Below are positions 8,802 to 17,818 of a stretch of DNA of 64,000 nucleotides, one piece after another (the first letter of the stretch is position 1; each line of letters starts with the position of its first letter). Made by a program: the position numbers and the translations under genes. The stretch spans positions 558,001 through 622,000 of the forward strand of contig NZ_CP151076.1 of the NCBI RefSeq assembly GCF_038096165.1. Reading direction: 5' to 3'. This stretch comes from Pseudomonas sp. G.S.17 (GTDB lineage: Bacteria > Pseudomonadota > Gammaproteobacteria > Pseudomonadales > Pseudomonadaceae). Below the pieces are notes generated by a model, which saw nothing but the letters and a program-made list of their open reading frames with translations, was not told where the DNA came from and ran no database searches.

Positions 8802-10600
8802 AACCATTCATCCTGCATCGCCAGGCACGTGTCATCACGGGCTTCGAGAAGCGCCAACTCGTGATGGCAGCCCGGTACTTCCCACGTCAGGAAGTACCGG
8901 GCCGCCTGCAACTTGCCTTTATAGAAATCCGCATCTGCCGGGTTACCTGCCGCCAGACCCTGCTCGGCGCGAATGGCTTGCTCCAGCCAGCGCCAGCCAA
9001 TCACCGCATGGCCGAAGGCCTTCAGGTACAGCGCCGAATTCGCCAGCGTCGACGTGACCTTGCCTTGAGCCAGATCGCTCAGTAAACCCAGCGTCACCGT
9101 TTGCAGGCGTGTCACCAGTTGCTCCAGCGGTGCGCGCAATGCATTCAGGTTTTCGTGGGATTTGGCCCGTTCACAGGTTTCGGCAATCAGCCGGATCAAT
9201 TGCTTGAGCCCGGCGCCACCGTTTTGCGCCAGCTTGCGGCCCAGCAAATCCAGGGACTGGATGCCGTGCGTGCCTTCATGAATCGGGTTCAAACGGTTGT
9301 CGCGGTAATACTGCTCCACCGGGTATTCGCGGGTGTAGCCATGACCGCCGAGAATCTGGATGGCCAGCTCGTTGGCCTTCAGGCAGAACTCCGACGGCCA
9401 GGATTTGACGATGGGCGTCAGCAGGTCGAGCAGTTCCTGCGCCTGCTGGCGAGCCTCTTCGGTTTCGCCTGTGGTGGTGTCATCGAATAAACGCGCGGCA
9501 TATAAACCCAGATCGAACGCGCCTTCGACGTAGGCCTTTTGGGTCAACAACATGCGCCGCACGTCCGCGTGCGCAATGATCGCCACCGGCGCGCTGTCCG
9601 GGCTTTTGTTGTCCGGCAGGCGACCTTGCGGGCGTTGCCGGGCGTAATCCAGCGAATACAGATAACCCGCATAGCCGAGCATGACCGCACCCATGCCGAC
9701 GCCGATGCGCGCTTCGTTCATCATCTGGAACATGTAGCTCAAGCCCTGATGCGGCTTGCCCACCAGATAGCCGACACACGCGCCGTTATCGCCGAAGTTG
9801 AGCGCCGTGGACGTCGTGCCGCGCCAGCCCATCTTGTGAAACAGCCCGGCCAGCAGCACGTCGTTGCGCGGGCCAAGGCTGCCGTCGTCGTTGACCAGAA
9901 ACTTGGGCACGATGAACAGCGAAATACCCTTCACTCCGGCTGGCGCGTCCGGCAGCTTGGCCAGCACCATGTGCACGATGTTTTCCGACAGGCCGTGATC
10001 GCCGCCGGAGATAAAAATCTTGTTGCCGCGCAGGCGATACGTGCCGTCTTCAGCGGGCTCGGCGCGGGTGCGGATGTCCGACAGCGACGACCCGGCGTGA
10101 GGTTCGGTCAGCGCCATGGTGCCGAAGAACCGGCCTTCGATCATTGGCTGCAGGAAGCGTTGTTTCTGCGCGTCGCTGCCAAAGCTTTCGATGAGGTTGG
10201 CGGCGCCCATGGTCAGGAACGGATACGCCGTCGATCCGGCATTCGCTGCCTGAAAATGCGCGAAGCAGGCTTGAGACAGCAGCGTTGGCAACTGCATGCC
10301 GCCATCCTCGAAACTGCGCGTCGCGTTGAGAAACCCGGCGTCGAGAAACGCATCGACGGCTGGCTTGACCTCAGGAATCAGCACCGCCTCGCCATCTTCA
10401 TAACGCGGCTCGTTTTCATCCGCCTTGCGGTTGTGCGGCGCGAAATACTTCTCGGCAATCGTGCGCGCCGTGCCAATGGCCGCATCGAACGTCTCACGCG
10501 TGTGCTCGGCAAACCGCTCTCGCCGGATCAAAGCCTCGGCGTCGAGCACTTCATACAGCTCGAAAGCCAGATTGCGCGAACAGAGCAGCGTCTCGGACAT
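8798..10600 (-). CDS. Acyl-CoA dehydrogenase, DmdC-like long form
   Basis: A 600-residue FAD enzyme that introduces a 2,3-double bond into an acyl-CoA. It is longer than classical short-chain enzymes (about 380 aa) and has the C-terminal extension of the AidB/DmdC (3-methylthiopropanoyl-CoA dehydrogenase) branch. Visible motifs are MALTEPHAGSSLSDIRT for flavin binding, KIFISGGDH, and ILGGHGYTREYPVEQYYRD followed by NPIHEGTHGIQSLDLLGRK, which contains the likely catalytic Glu. The substrate cannot be told from sequence. It stands alone on the minus strand and converges on toxin paralogue B. In P. aeruginosa, by memory, an orthologue lies next to nhaP2. Confidence 0.88.
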   Translation of the reverse strand: MSETLLCSRNLAFELYEVLDAEALIRRERFAEHTRETFDAAIGTARTIAEKYFAPHNRKADENEPRYEDGEAVLIPEVKPAVDAFLDAGFLNATRSFEDGGMQLPTLLSQACFAHFQAANAGSTAYPFLTMGAANLIESFGSDAQKQRFLQPMIEGRFFGTMALTEPHAGSSLSDIRTRAEPAEDGTYRLRGNKIFISGGDHGLSENIVHMVLAKLPDAPAGVKGISLFIVPKFLVNDDGSLGPRNDVLLAGLFHKMGWRGTTSTALNFGDNGACVGYLVGKPHQGLSYMFQMMNEARIGVGMGAVMLGYAGYLYSLDYARQRPQGRLPDNKSPDSAPVAIIAHADVRRMLLTQKAYVEGAFDLGLYAARLFDDTTTGETEEARQQAQELLDLLTPIVKSWPSEFCLKANELAIQILGGHGYTREYPVEQYYRDNRLNPIHEGTHGIQSLDLLGRKLAQNGGAGLKQLIRLIAETCERAKSHENLNALRAPLEQLVTRLQTVTLGLLSDLAQGKVTSTLANSALYLKAFGHAVIGWRWLEQAIRAEQGLAAGNPADADFYKGKLQAARYFLTWEVPGCHHELALLEARDDTCLAMQDEWF

Positions 10601-10707
10601 GGCGACAAAACCTTTTGTGGGAATGCGTCGAGTCTAGGTTTGAAGGGCAGGGGTGAACAGGAAGATTGATTTGGGTGATGGTGGGGAAACGGTTGTAACC
10701 GAGTTCC

Positions 10708-10797
10708 CGTAGGACCGGCTTTAGCCGGGAGGGGTAGGCAACTCAGCGCGTTTGCATCGTCAGAAATACCGCCCTCCCGGCTGAAGCCGGTCCTACG
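10708..10797. repeat. REP doublet (class GTAGGACCGGCTTTAGCC)
   Basis: Two copies of the REP beginning CGTAGGACCGGCTTTAGCC lie in inverted orientation about 40 bases apart. This is a typical bacterial interspersed mosaic element upstream of the acyl-CoA dehydrogenase gene. Confidence 0.9.
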
Positions 10798-10902
10798 AAT
10801 CGCATTTTCAGCGCGCTTCGACAGTAACCAACGACCATCTCAATCAGGTGCACGGCCCGGAATGGCGGTGTAGAACATCAAACCCGTTGGATTGCATTTC
10901 AG

Positions 10903-11005
10903 CGTAGGAGGGGACTTGTCCCCGAAGGCGGTCGCTCAGGCGGCATTAACTTTCCGGATTTTCTTCGTCAGGACAATCGCATTCGGGGACAAGTCCCCTC
11001 CTACC
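10903..11005. repeat. REP doublet of a different class (GGGGACTTGTCCCC core)
   Basis: CGTAGGAGGGGACTTGTCCC and its inverted copy are about 50 bases apart. The palindromic core GGGGACTTGTCCCC differs from the GGCTTTAGCC class next door, so two REP families sit side by side in the 440-base gap 10601-11040. Nothing else is seen in that gap. Confidence 0.85.
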
Positions 11006-11040
11006 GATCTTTAGCAGTTGGCTCGTACATGTCGTTCGAG

Positions 11041-11244
11041 TTAGCGCGCTTCGACACTTACCAACGACCGATCCAGCTCCGTTCTGGCCATTTCAATCAG
11101 GTGCACGGCCGAGAAGGCCAGGTCGCGTTTCGGGCCGTTGAGGCTGTCGCCGGTTTCGTAGGCGGTTGCCGCAGCGCAACGCAGCAGGTCGCTGACGTGG
11201 AGGAGGGATTGTTCGAGTGTTGTTTCGGATGATGCTTTGTTCAT
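11041..11244 (-). CDS. Small conserved Pseudomonas protein (DUF3077/DUF6124-like)
   Basis: A 67-residue, mostly helical, soluble protein (MNKASSETTLEQSLLHVSDL...). Its start is well supported by AAGGAG six bases before the ATG at 11244. The pattern of a hydrophobic helix, a short loop and a second helix (AFSAVHLIEMARTELDRSL) recalls the small DUF3077/DUF6124 proteins that are abundant in Pseudomonas, whose function is unknown. It stands alone between REPs and is preceded by a long, symmetrical leader. I cannot assign a function; the family placement is tentative. Confidence 0.6.
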   Translation of the reverse strand: MNKASSETTLEQSLLHVSDLLRCAAATAYETGDSLNGPKRDLAFSAVHLIEMARTELDRSLVSVEAR

Positions 11245-11249
11245 TGTTT

Positions 11250-11440
11250 GCTCCTTGGATTTAGCGGAGCCACCGGATATTCGCTGCTAACCGAATAGAG
11301 GTGGCGGCTTTGTCGCGGGTTAGCAGACCAGGTATCCAAGGCAACCCAGCGCACTCGAAAGTGCCCCGCGCAAAGCCGCCATAGAGCGGCACTTGCGAGC
11401 CTTGGATATTGGACAGGCTGCTAAACCCGATCACTGATGT
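11250..11440 (-). other. Structured leader upstream of the 67-aa gene
   Basis: Read on the minus strand, the leader carries TATCCAAGG...CCTTGGATA arms around an inner AAGTGCC...GGCACTT pair. It then has repeated GGTTTAGCAG / TGCTAACCCG / GGTTAGCAG segments, and two GGCGGCTTTG-type blocks in opposite orientation (GGCGGCTTTG and CAAAGCCGCC). The density of complementary segments suggests an RNA structure or a protein-binding leader rather than plain spacer. No coding frame explains it. Confidence 0.45.
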
Positions 11441-11603
11441 TCAGCGACCGACGCAGACTAGAGCCTCAAAATCCCCGGCGCAAGCGGTCAGGATTCTCTC
11501 GGAAAGTTCACGCATAAGAAAGGGAAAAGACACCGGCAGGGCGGTGTAGGAAAGGGTGTTTTGTTAGCTGAGGTAACGATTTTTTCGGGTCGGGCTCGAA
11601 TCC

Positions 11604-11697
11604 CGTTGGAGCGAGGCTTGCCCGCGAAGAGGCTAATACATCCGCTGCATCTCTGCCGGATGAACAATTGCTTTCGCGGGCAAGCCTCGCTCCAACG
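11604..11697. repeat. REP doublet (class GTTGGAGCGAGGCTTGCCCG)
   Basis: CGTTGGAGCGAGGCTTGCCC and its inverted partner face each other across about 40 bases, just downstream of putA. Short frames across it (11488-11751) only follow the repeat. Confidence 0.9.
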
Positions 11698-11743
11698 GAT
11701 CCAGGGATCACCCCCACCCAGCGGTGAGGGTTTTTCAAACGCT

Positions 11744-14700
11744 TTACCCAATCGTCATCAAGCTCGCATTACCACCCGCCGCAGCGGTGTTGACGCTCAA
11801 TGCGCGTTCGATCACCAGACGTTCCAGTGCCACGTTGGTTTCGCCGTGGGACAGGCCGTTGACGCCGACAATGGCGCCAGCGCGTTGGGCCACTTGCTGG
11901 CAAACCGAACGCAGTTGATCGGAGTCGCCGTGGTGCAGAACCGCGTCGATGATCACCTCGTCCTTGGTCCAGTCGGCAACCAGCTTGATCCGCGCTTGCA
12001 CGTCTTTGGGCAGGCGAGTGCGCAGGGTTTTGCTCAGCTCGTTGTCCGGCCAGATCGCCGTGCTGCCCACTGCCAGAACCGCAGCCAGTTGGGTCAGCAA
12101 ATCGCTTTCGACGTCCGCCAGGCACAGCACGTGTTCCCGAGGCAGGATGCTGTAGCTGTTGCGCTCGCCGGTCGGGCCGCTCAGCAAACGGGTGATGCCG
12201 CTTTGCGATTGCTCGGCAAACTGGCTGCACAGCGCGTCCAGTTCCGGCTGCTGATTGCTGGCAGCCCAGGCTTTCAAGGCTTGCAGCGGTTTGCTCAGGA
12301 CTTCGCGCATCCGCGTATCCGGCGCCGTCAGGGCGTCGCCGCGCACAAAGGATTGCTCGATGGCATCCACCGGGCGCGTCGACAGCAGGCGATACAGATA
12401 CAACGGCCCGCCAGCTTTCGGACCGGTGCCGGACAAGCCTTCGCCGCCAAACGGCTGCACGCCGACCACGGCACCCACGATGTTGCGGTTGACGTAGACG
12501 TTACCGGCGTTGACGTTGTCGATGACCTTGGCGATCGTCTCGTCGATGCGGGTATGCACGCCGAGGGTCAGGCCGTAGCCGGAAGCGTTGATCTGACCGA
12601 TCAGTTGATCCAGCTCTTTACGCTTGTAACGCACCACGTGCAGCACCGGGCCGAAGATCTCCCGTTGCAGTTCGTCGAAGCTTTCCAGCTCGATCAGGGT
12701 TGGCATCACGTAAGTGCCGCGCTTGATTTCGGCGCTGTCGGCGATGGCCACCTGATAGACCGTGCGACCTTTGTCGCGCATGGCCTGGATGTGTTTGTCG
12801 ATGCCGGCCTTGGCTTCGGCGTCGATCACCGGGCCGATGTCCACGGACAGGCGTTCCGGGTTACCAAGGCGGCATTCGGCCATGGCACCTTTGAGCATTT
12901 CGATGACGCGATCTGCGGAATCTTCCTGCAAGCACAGCACGCGCAGGGCCGAGCAGCGTTGCCCGGCACTGTCGAACGCCGAGGACACCACGTCGATGAC
13001 CACTTGTTCAGTTAGCGCCGAGGAATCGACGATCATCGCGTTCTGGCCGCCGGTTTCGGCGATCAACGGGATCGGGCGACCTTGTGAATCCAGGCGACCG
13101 GCGACGTTGCGTTGCAGCAGCCGCGCCACTTCGGTGGAGCCGGTGAACATCACGCCTTTGACCCGATCATCACCGACCAGACGCGCGCCGACGGTTTCGC
13201 CGCGACCCGGCAACAACTGCACGACGCCTTCAGGAATCCCGGCTTCGAGCAGGATACGCACGGCTTGTGCGGCCACCAACGGAGTTTGTTCGGCAGGTTT
13301 GGCCAGGACCGGGTTACCGGCGGCAAGCGCTGCGGCGACCTGACCGCTGAAAATCGCCAGCGGAAAGTTCCACGGGCTGATGCAAACCACCGGACCCAGC
13401 GGGCGGTGCGCATCATTGGTGAAATCGTTGCGGGCCTGCACGGCGTAGTAGCGCAGGAAATCCACGGCTTCGCGTACTTCGGCGATGGCGTTGGCGAAGG
13501 TCTTGCCGGCTTCACGGGCCAGCAGGCCCATCAGTGGCTGGATCTCGGCTTCCATCAAGTCGGCGGCGCGCTCGAGAATCGCGGCGCGTTCGGCAGGCGG
13601 CGTGGCTTGCCAGATGGGGCCGGCATTCAGCGCGCATTGCAGCGCATTGTCGACATCTTCCAGGCTGGCTTCCTGCACATGACCGACCACGTCGCGCAAG
13701 TCGGACGGGTTCAGCACGGGAGCCGATACACCTTCGCTCGCCGGGATGCCCAGCATCGGGCCGGCTTTCCAGTCGTTGTGCGCGGTGGCCAGCAACGCCG
13801 AGGACAGCGAACCCAGACGGTGTTCGTTGGCCAGATCGATGCCGCTGGAGTTGGCGCGTTCTGCACCGTACAAATCACGCGGCAGCGGGATACGCGGGTG
13901 TGGCAGGCCGAAACCGCCTTCCTGCGTCGCCATCTGCTCGATCTGGTTCACTGGATCGGCCACAAGCTCCTGAATGGAGATGGATTGATCGGCGATGCGG
14001 TTGACGAACGAGGTGTTGGCGCCGTTTTCCAGCAGACGACGCACCAGATACGCCAGCAGCGTTTCATGGGTGCCGACCGGAGCGTACACGCGACACGGAC
14101 GGTTCAGCTTGCCATCGGAGACTTTGCCTACAACCTGTTCGTAAAGCGGCTCGCCCATGCCGTGGAGGCACTGGAATTCGTACTGGCCGGGGTAATAGTT
14201 CTGACCGGCAATGTGGTAAATGGCCGACAAGGTATGGGCGTTATGCGTGGCGAACTGCGGGTAGATGACTTCCGGCACCGAAAGCAGTTTGCGCGCACAG
14301 GCAATGTAGGAAACGTCGGTGTACACCTTGCGGGTGTAGACCGGATAACCTTCCAGGCCTTCAACCTGGGCGCGTTTGATTTCGCTGTCCCAGTACGCGC
14401 CTTTCACCAGACGAATCATCAGGCGATGGCGGCTGCGACGGGCCAGGTCAATCACGTAGTCGATCACATACGGGCAACGCTTTTGATAGGCCTGGATCAC
14501 GAAGCCGATGCCGTTCCAGCCGGTCAGCTGCGGCTCGAAACACAGGCGCTCCAGCAGATCCAGCGACAGCTCAAGGCGGTCGGCTTCTTCGGCGTCGATG
14601 TTCAGGCCGATGTCATATTGCTTGGCCAGCAGGGTCAGCGACAGCAGGCGCGGGTACAACTCTTCCATCACGCGCTCGTACTGCGCGCGGCTGTAGCGCG

Positions 14701-15697
14701 GGTGCAGTGCCGACAACTTGATGGAAATGCCCGGGCCTTCATAAATCCCACGGCCATGGGACGCTTTGCCGATGGAGTGGATGGCTTGTTCGTAGGACGC
14801 CAGGTACTTCTGCGCGTCGTGTTCGGTCAGCGCCGCTTCGCCAAGCATGTCGTAGGAATAACGGAAGCCTTTGGCTTCGAACTTGCTGGCGTTGGCCAGG
14901 GCTTCGGCGATGGTTTCGCCGGTGACGAACTGCTCGCCCATCAAGCGCATGGCCATGTCCACGCCTTTGCGGATCATCGGCTCGCCGCTCTTGCCGATGA
15001 TGCGGCTCAGGGAGGAAGTCAGGCCTGTTTCATTGTGAGTGGCGACCAGTTTGCCAGTCAGCAGCAAGCCCCAGGTTGCCGCGTTGACGAACAGCGACGG
15101 GCTGTTGCCCAGGTGCGGATGCCAGTTGCCGGTGCTGATCTTGTCGCGAATCAGCGCGTCGCGGGTGCCTTTGTCCGGGATGCGCAGCAACGCTTCGGCC
15201 AGGCACATCAGCGCCACGCCTTCCTGGGACGACAGGGAAAATTCCTGCAACAGACCTTGAACAATGCCTGCACGGCCGCCAGCGCTTTTCTGATTGCGCA
15301 GTTTTTCAGCAATCGAAGCCGCCAGCTTGTTAGTTGCTTCAGCCATCGACACCGGCAGACGCGCCTGCTCGATGAGCATCGGTACGACTTCCTGCTCAGG
15401 GCGGCGATAAGCGGAGGTGATCGCGGCTCGCAGCACGGATTGGGGCAGGATGCTTTCAGCGAATTCAAGGAAGCATTGATGCGCAGCGTCGATTGGCAGT
15501 TCGCCATGGTCGTCGCCGTCTTTGCTGATCAAGCCGTTGAGTTCAGAAAGGGTTGCACCACCTTCGAGCTTTTCCAGATAGTTGAAAATCGCCTGCTTGA
15601 TCAACCAATGCGGCGTGCGGTCGATGGAGTGGGCGGCGGCTTTCAATCGCTCGCGGGTCGGGTCGTCGAGTTTGACACCCAGAGTGGTGGTCGCCAT
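11744..15697 (-). CDS. putA: Bifunctional proline dehydrogenase / P5C dehydrogenase and put repressor PutA
   Basis: A 1317-residue trifunctional PutA that oxidises proline to glutamate and acts as autoregulator. Residues 1-45 form a ribbon-helix-helix DNA-binding domain (TTTLGVKLDDPTRERLKAAA). The FAD-dependent PRODH barrel follows (about 240-560; RLVKGAYWDSEIKRAQ and an ARRSRHRL segment). The NAD-dependent P5C dehydrogenase domain is at about 650-1120, with SPWNFPLAIF, FTGSTEVARLL, ETGGQNAMIVDSS and the catalytic Cys in SAGQRCSALRV. The C-terminal domain completes the substrate channel. The ATG at 15697 has GAGGAC just upstream. It is divergent from putP across a 450-base region holding TGCAAC operators, so PutA probably represses both genes when proline is absent, as described in enterics and P. 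putida. Confidence 0.97.
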   Translation of the reverse strand: MATTTLGVKLDDPTRERLKAAAHSIDRTPHWLIKQAIFNYLEKLEGGATLSELNGLISKDGDDHGELPIDAAHQCFLEFAESILPQSVLRAAITSAYRRPEQEVVPMLIEQARLPVSMAEATNKLAASIAEKLRNQKSAGGRAGIVQGLLQEFSLSSQEGVALMCLAEALLRIPDKGTRDALIRDKISTGNWHPHLGNSPSLFVNAATWGLLLTGKLVATHNETGLTSSLSRIIGKSGEPMIRKGVDMAMRLMGEQFVTGETIAEALANASKFEAKGFRYSYDMLGEAALTEHDAQKYLASYEQAIHSIGKASHGRGIYEGPGISIKLSALHPRYSRAQYERVMEELYPRLLSLTLLAKQYDIGLNIDAEEADRLELSLDLLERLCFEPQLTGWNGIGFVIQAYQKRCPYVIDYVIDLARRSRHRLMIRLVKGAYWDSEIKRAQVEGLEGYPVYTRKVYTDVSYIACARKLLSVPEVIYPQFATHNAHTLSAIYHIAGQNYYPGQYEFQCLHGMGEPLYEQVVGKVSDGKLNRPCRVYAPVGTHETLLAYLVRRLLENGANTSFVNRIADQSISIQELVADPVNQIEQMATQEGGFGLPHPRIPLPRDLYGAERANSSGIDLANEHRLGSLSSALLATAHNDWKAGPMLGIPASEGVSAPVLNPSDLRDVVGHVQEASLEDVDNALQCALNAGPIWQATPPAERAAILERAADLMEAEIQPLMGLLAREAGKTFANAIAEVREAVDFLRYYAVQARNDFTNDAHRPLGPVVCISPWNFPLAIFSGQVAAALAAGNPVLAKPAEQTPLVAAQAVRILLEAGIPEGVVQLLPGRGETVGARLVGDDRVKGVMFTGSTEVARLLQRNVAGRLDSQGRPIPLIAETGGQNAMIVDSSALTEQVVIDVVSSAFDSAGQRCSALRVLCLQEDSADRVIEMLKGAMAECRLGNPERLSVDIGPVIDAEAKAGIDKHIQAMRDKGRTVYQVAIADSAEIKRGTYVMPTLIELESFDELQREIFGPVLHVVRYKRKELDQLIGQINASGYGLTLGVHTRIDETIAKVIDNVNAGNVYVNRNIVGAVVGVQPFGGEGLSGTGPKAGGPLYLYRLLSTRPVDAIEQSFVRGDALTAPDTRMREVLSKPLQALKAWAASNQQPELDALCSQFAEQSQSGITRLLSGPTGERNSYSILPREHVLCLADVESDLLTQLAAVLAVGSTAIWPDNELSKTLRTRLPKDVQARIKLVADWTKDEVIIDAVLHHGDSDQLRSVCQQVAQRAGAIVGVNGLSHGETNVALERLVIERALSVNTAAAGGNASLMTIG

Positions 15698-15770
15698 GTG
15701 CTGTCCTCATTTTCGCCACTTTGGGTGTGGCCGTGGTTGTCGGACAAGATTAGCGATGCAATGGTCGAGG

Positions 15771-15786
15771 TGCAACCGGGTGCAAC
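15771..15786. promoter_or_regulatory. PutA operator pair, putA-proximal
   Basis: Two direct TGCAAC hexamers (15771-15776 and 15781-15786) are spaced ten bases apart, one helical turn. TGCAAC is the complement of GTTGCA, the recognition hexamer known for the E. coli PutA ribbon-helix-helix domain. They lie about 75 bases upstream of the putA start. Confidence 0.6.
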
Positions 15787-15932
15787 CCTTTTTCCATTGA
15801 TTATTTCTTCCTTTGCCAGTAAATGAAATTTCTGGTCATCCCGGTGCACGATCTCGAGGCTTTTTGCCAGGGGAAACCCGTTGTTTGCGCCAAAGCAGGG
15901 CGAAAATATGTAAATTGCCGGCTGGTCGAAAA

Positions 15933-15964
15933 GGTGCAACTTATCTGAAAATAAGGGTTGCACC
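15933..15964. promoter_or_regulatory. PutA operator palindrome in the putA-putP spacer
   Basis: GGTGCAAC at 15933 and GGTTGCACC ending at 15964 form a near-perfect inverted repeat with TTAT/ATAA inside, each arm holding one GTTGCA-type half site. A further TGCAAT lies at 16000. The position mid-way between the divergent genes suits a shared operator. Confidence 0.6.
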
Positions 15965-16122
15965 TGATTCCCCTTGTTGAATAGGATTCGTTGTCTCGGT
16001 GCAATCGCACTTGAAGCCGCACGAACGGCCGTCGTTTTCCTGTGGAGAACGCAGTCAGTACAGCCGTCTGCAATCAATGTTCTGAAGCTGGTGCATTGGT
16101 CACGAGATCAGTCGGCGTCTAT

Positions 16123-16130
16123 AAAAACAA
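16123..16130 (+). promoter_or_regulatory. Crc/Hfq-type A-rich motif before putP
   Basis: AAAAACAA fits the AANAANAA pattern bound by Hfq with Crc in catabolite repression. It lies 18 bases before the putP ATG, where binding would block translation. The motif is short, so this is suggestive only. Confidence 0.35.
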
Positions 16131-16147
16131 TGCCAGGGCAGAATTCA

Positions 16148-17638
16148 ATGAGTGTCAGCAATCCCACCCTCATCACCTTCGTGATCTACATCGCGGTGAT
16201 GGTATTAATTGGCCTTATGGCTTATCGCTCCACCAATAACCTCTCGGATTACATCCTCGGTGGCCGCAGCCTGGGCAGTTTCGTTACTGCACTTTCGGCT
16301 GGCGCATCGGACATGAGCGGCTGGTTGCTCATGGGCTTGCCTGGCGCCATCTACATGTCCGGCCTGTCGGAAAGCTGGATCGCCATTGGCCTGATAGTCG
16401 GGGCTTATCTGAACTGGCTGTTCGTGGCCGGTCGTCTGCGCGTGCAGACCGAACACAACGGCGACGCCTTGACCCTGCCGGACTACTTCACCAGCCGTTT
16501 CGAAGACACGAGTGGCCTGCTGCGCATCATTGCGGCGGTGGTGATTCTGGTGTTCTTCACTATCTATTGTGCTTCCGGGATTGTGGCTGGCGCGCGGTTG
16601 TTTGAAAGCACCTTCGGCATGTCCTACGAAACTGCTTTGTGGGCGGGCGCTGCGGCGACGATTGCCTACACCTTCGTGGGTGGTTTCCTGGCCGTCAGCT
16701 GGACTGACACTGTTCAGGCAACCTTGATGCTCTTCGCCTTGATCCTCACGCCGATCATCGTCTTGCTGGCCACCGGTGGCATTGATGCGACCTTCCTGGC
16801 CATCGAAGCCAAGGACCCGGGCGCGTTCGACATGTTCAAGAACACCACGTTCATCGGCATCATTTCCCTGATGGGCTGGGGTCTTGGCTACTTCGGTCAG
16901 CCGCATATCCTGGCGCGGTTCATGGCTGCCGATTCGGTGAAGTCCATCGCCCGCGCCCGTCGCCTCTCCATGACCTGGATGATCCTGTGCCTGGGTGGCA
17001 CCGTAGCCGCTGGTTTCTTCGGTATCGCTTACTTCTCGGCGCATCCGGAAGTTGCCGGTCCAGTCGCTGAAAACCCGGAGCGGGTATTCATCGAACTGGC
17101 CAAGCTGCTGTTCAACCCGTGGATCACCGGTGTGCTGCTGTCGGCAATTCTTGCCGCTGTCATGAGTACGTTGAGCTGCCAGTTGCTGGTGTGCTCCAGC
17201 GCCCTGACCGAAGACTTCTATAAAGCCTTCCTGCGCAAAAAAGCTTCCCAGACCGAACTGGTATGGGTCGGCCGCGCCATGGTGCTGCTGATTGCAGTGA
17301 TCGCGATTCTGCTGGCGGCCAACCCGGCAAACCGCGTGCTGGGCCTGGTGAGCTACGCCTGGGCTGGCTTCGGTGCTGCGTTTGGTCCGGTGGTGCTGAT
17401 CTCGGTACTGTGGAAAGGCATGACCCGCAACGGCGCACTGGCCGGAATTCTGGTGGGTGCCATCACCGTGATCGTCTGGAAGAACTTCAGCATCTGGGGC
17501 TTGTACGAAATCATCCCCGGTTTCCTCTTCGCCAGCATCGCCATCGTCGTCTTCAGCCTGATGGGCAAAGGTCCATCGGTTGGCATGCAGACGCGTTTTG
17601 CACTGGCCGAAAAAGAGTTCCGGGATGCAACGCGTTAA
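16148..17638 (+). CDS. putP: Sodium/proline symporter PutP
   Basis: A 496-residue inner-membrane sodium:solute symporter (SSS family) that imports proline. It shows about 13 transmembrane helices and family motifs including LGGRSLGSFVTALSAGASDM, SGWLLMGLPGAIY and GWGLGYFGQPHILARF. The frame is open from 15974, but the match to E. coli PutP (502 aa) begins with MSVSNPTLITFVIYI at the ATG at 16148. It is divergent from putA, with the PutA operators between them. An A-rich Crc/Hfq-like motif precedes the start. A hairpin at 17654-17685 follows the stop. Confidence 0.96.
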   Translation: MSVSNPTLITFVIYIAVMVLIGLMAYRSTNNLSDYILGGRSLGSFVTALSAGASDMSGWLLMGLPGAIYMSGLSESWIAIGLIVGAYLNWLFVAGRLRVQTEHNGDALTLPDYFTSRFEDTSGLLRIIAAVVILVFFTIYCASGIVAGARLFESTFGMSYETALWAGAAATIAYTFVGGFLAVSWTDTVQATLMLFALILTPIIVLLATGGIDATFLAIEAKDPGAFDMFKNTTFIGIISLMGWGLGYFGQPHILARFMAADSVKSIARARRLSMTWMILCLGGTVAAGFFGIAYFSAHPEVAGPVAENPERVFIELAKLLFNPWITGVLLSAILAAVMSTLSCQLLVCSSALTEDFYKAFLRKKASQTELVWVGRAMVLLIAVIAILLAANPANRVLGLVSYAWAGFGAAFGPVVLISVLWKGMTRNGALAGILVGAITVIVWKNFSIWGLYEIIPGFLFASIAIVVFSLMGKGPSVGMQTRFALAEKEFRDATR

Positions 17639-17653
17639 TCCGCTGACGTAAAA

Positions 17654-17685
17654 ACGGTAGGAGCCAACAAGTTGACTCCTACCGT
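17654..17685 (+). other. Inverted repeat after putP
   Basis: ACGGTAGGAG-CAAC and its complement GTTG-CTCCTACCGT form a strong stem with a two-base loop 16 bases after the putP stop. There is no U-run, so it may be a degenerate REP or a factor-dependent 3'-end stabiliser rather than an intrinsic terminator. Confidence 0.4.
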
Positions 17686-17711
17686 TTCAGCAGCAGCGCC
17701 GCAATTCCAAC

Positions 17712-17811
17712 GTGGGACCGGATTTATCCGGGAAGAGGCCAGTGCAGCCAACTCACATTTTCAGAGTTGGCTGCACTGGCCCCTTCGCGAGCAAGCTCGC
17801 TCCCACAACCG
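17712..17811. repeat. Hybrid REP doublet with a long hairpin spacer
   Basis: GTGGGACCGGATTTATCCGG on the left faces GCGAGCAAGCTCGCTCCCAC on the right. Between them GGCCAGTGCAGCCAACTC (from 17737) and its exact complement (17764-17781) give an 18-bp perfect stem with a nine-base loop. The two REP heads belong to different classes. Confidence 0.8.
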
Positions 17812-17818
17812 CAGTTTC

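Noticed and set aside
8798..8830. Immunity gene downstream of the toxins
   Set aside because: The next gene is a convergent acyl-CoA dehydrogenase overlapping by four bases; no room for a small gene.
11488..11751. Two overlapping short minus-strand frames downstream of putA
   Set aside because: They translate a REP doublet and nothing else.
13112..15826. A 904-aa plus-strand frame opposite putA
   Set aside because: It is the antisense shadow of the strongly conserved PutA coding sequence.
15643..16077. Possible small gene on the minus strand in the putA-putP spacer
   Set aside because: It overlaps the putA start and the operators, has no ribosome-binding site and no recognisable domain.
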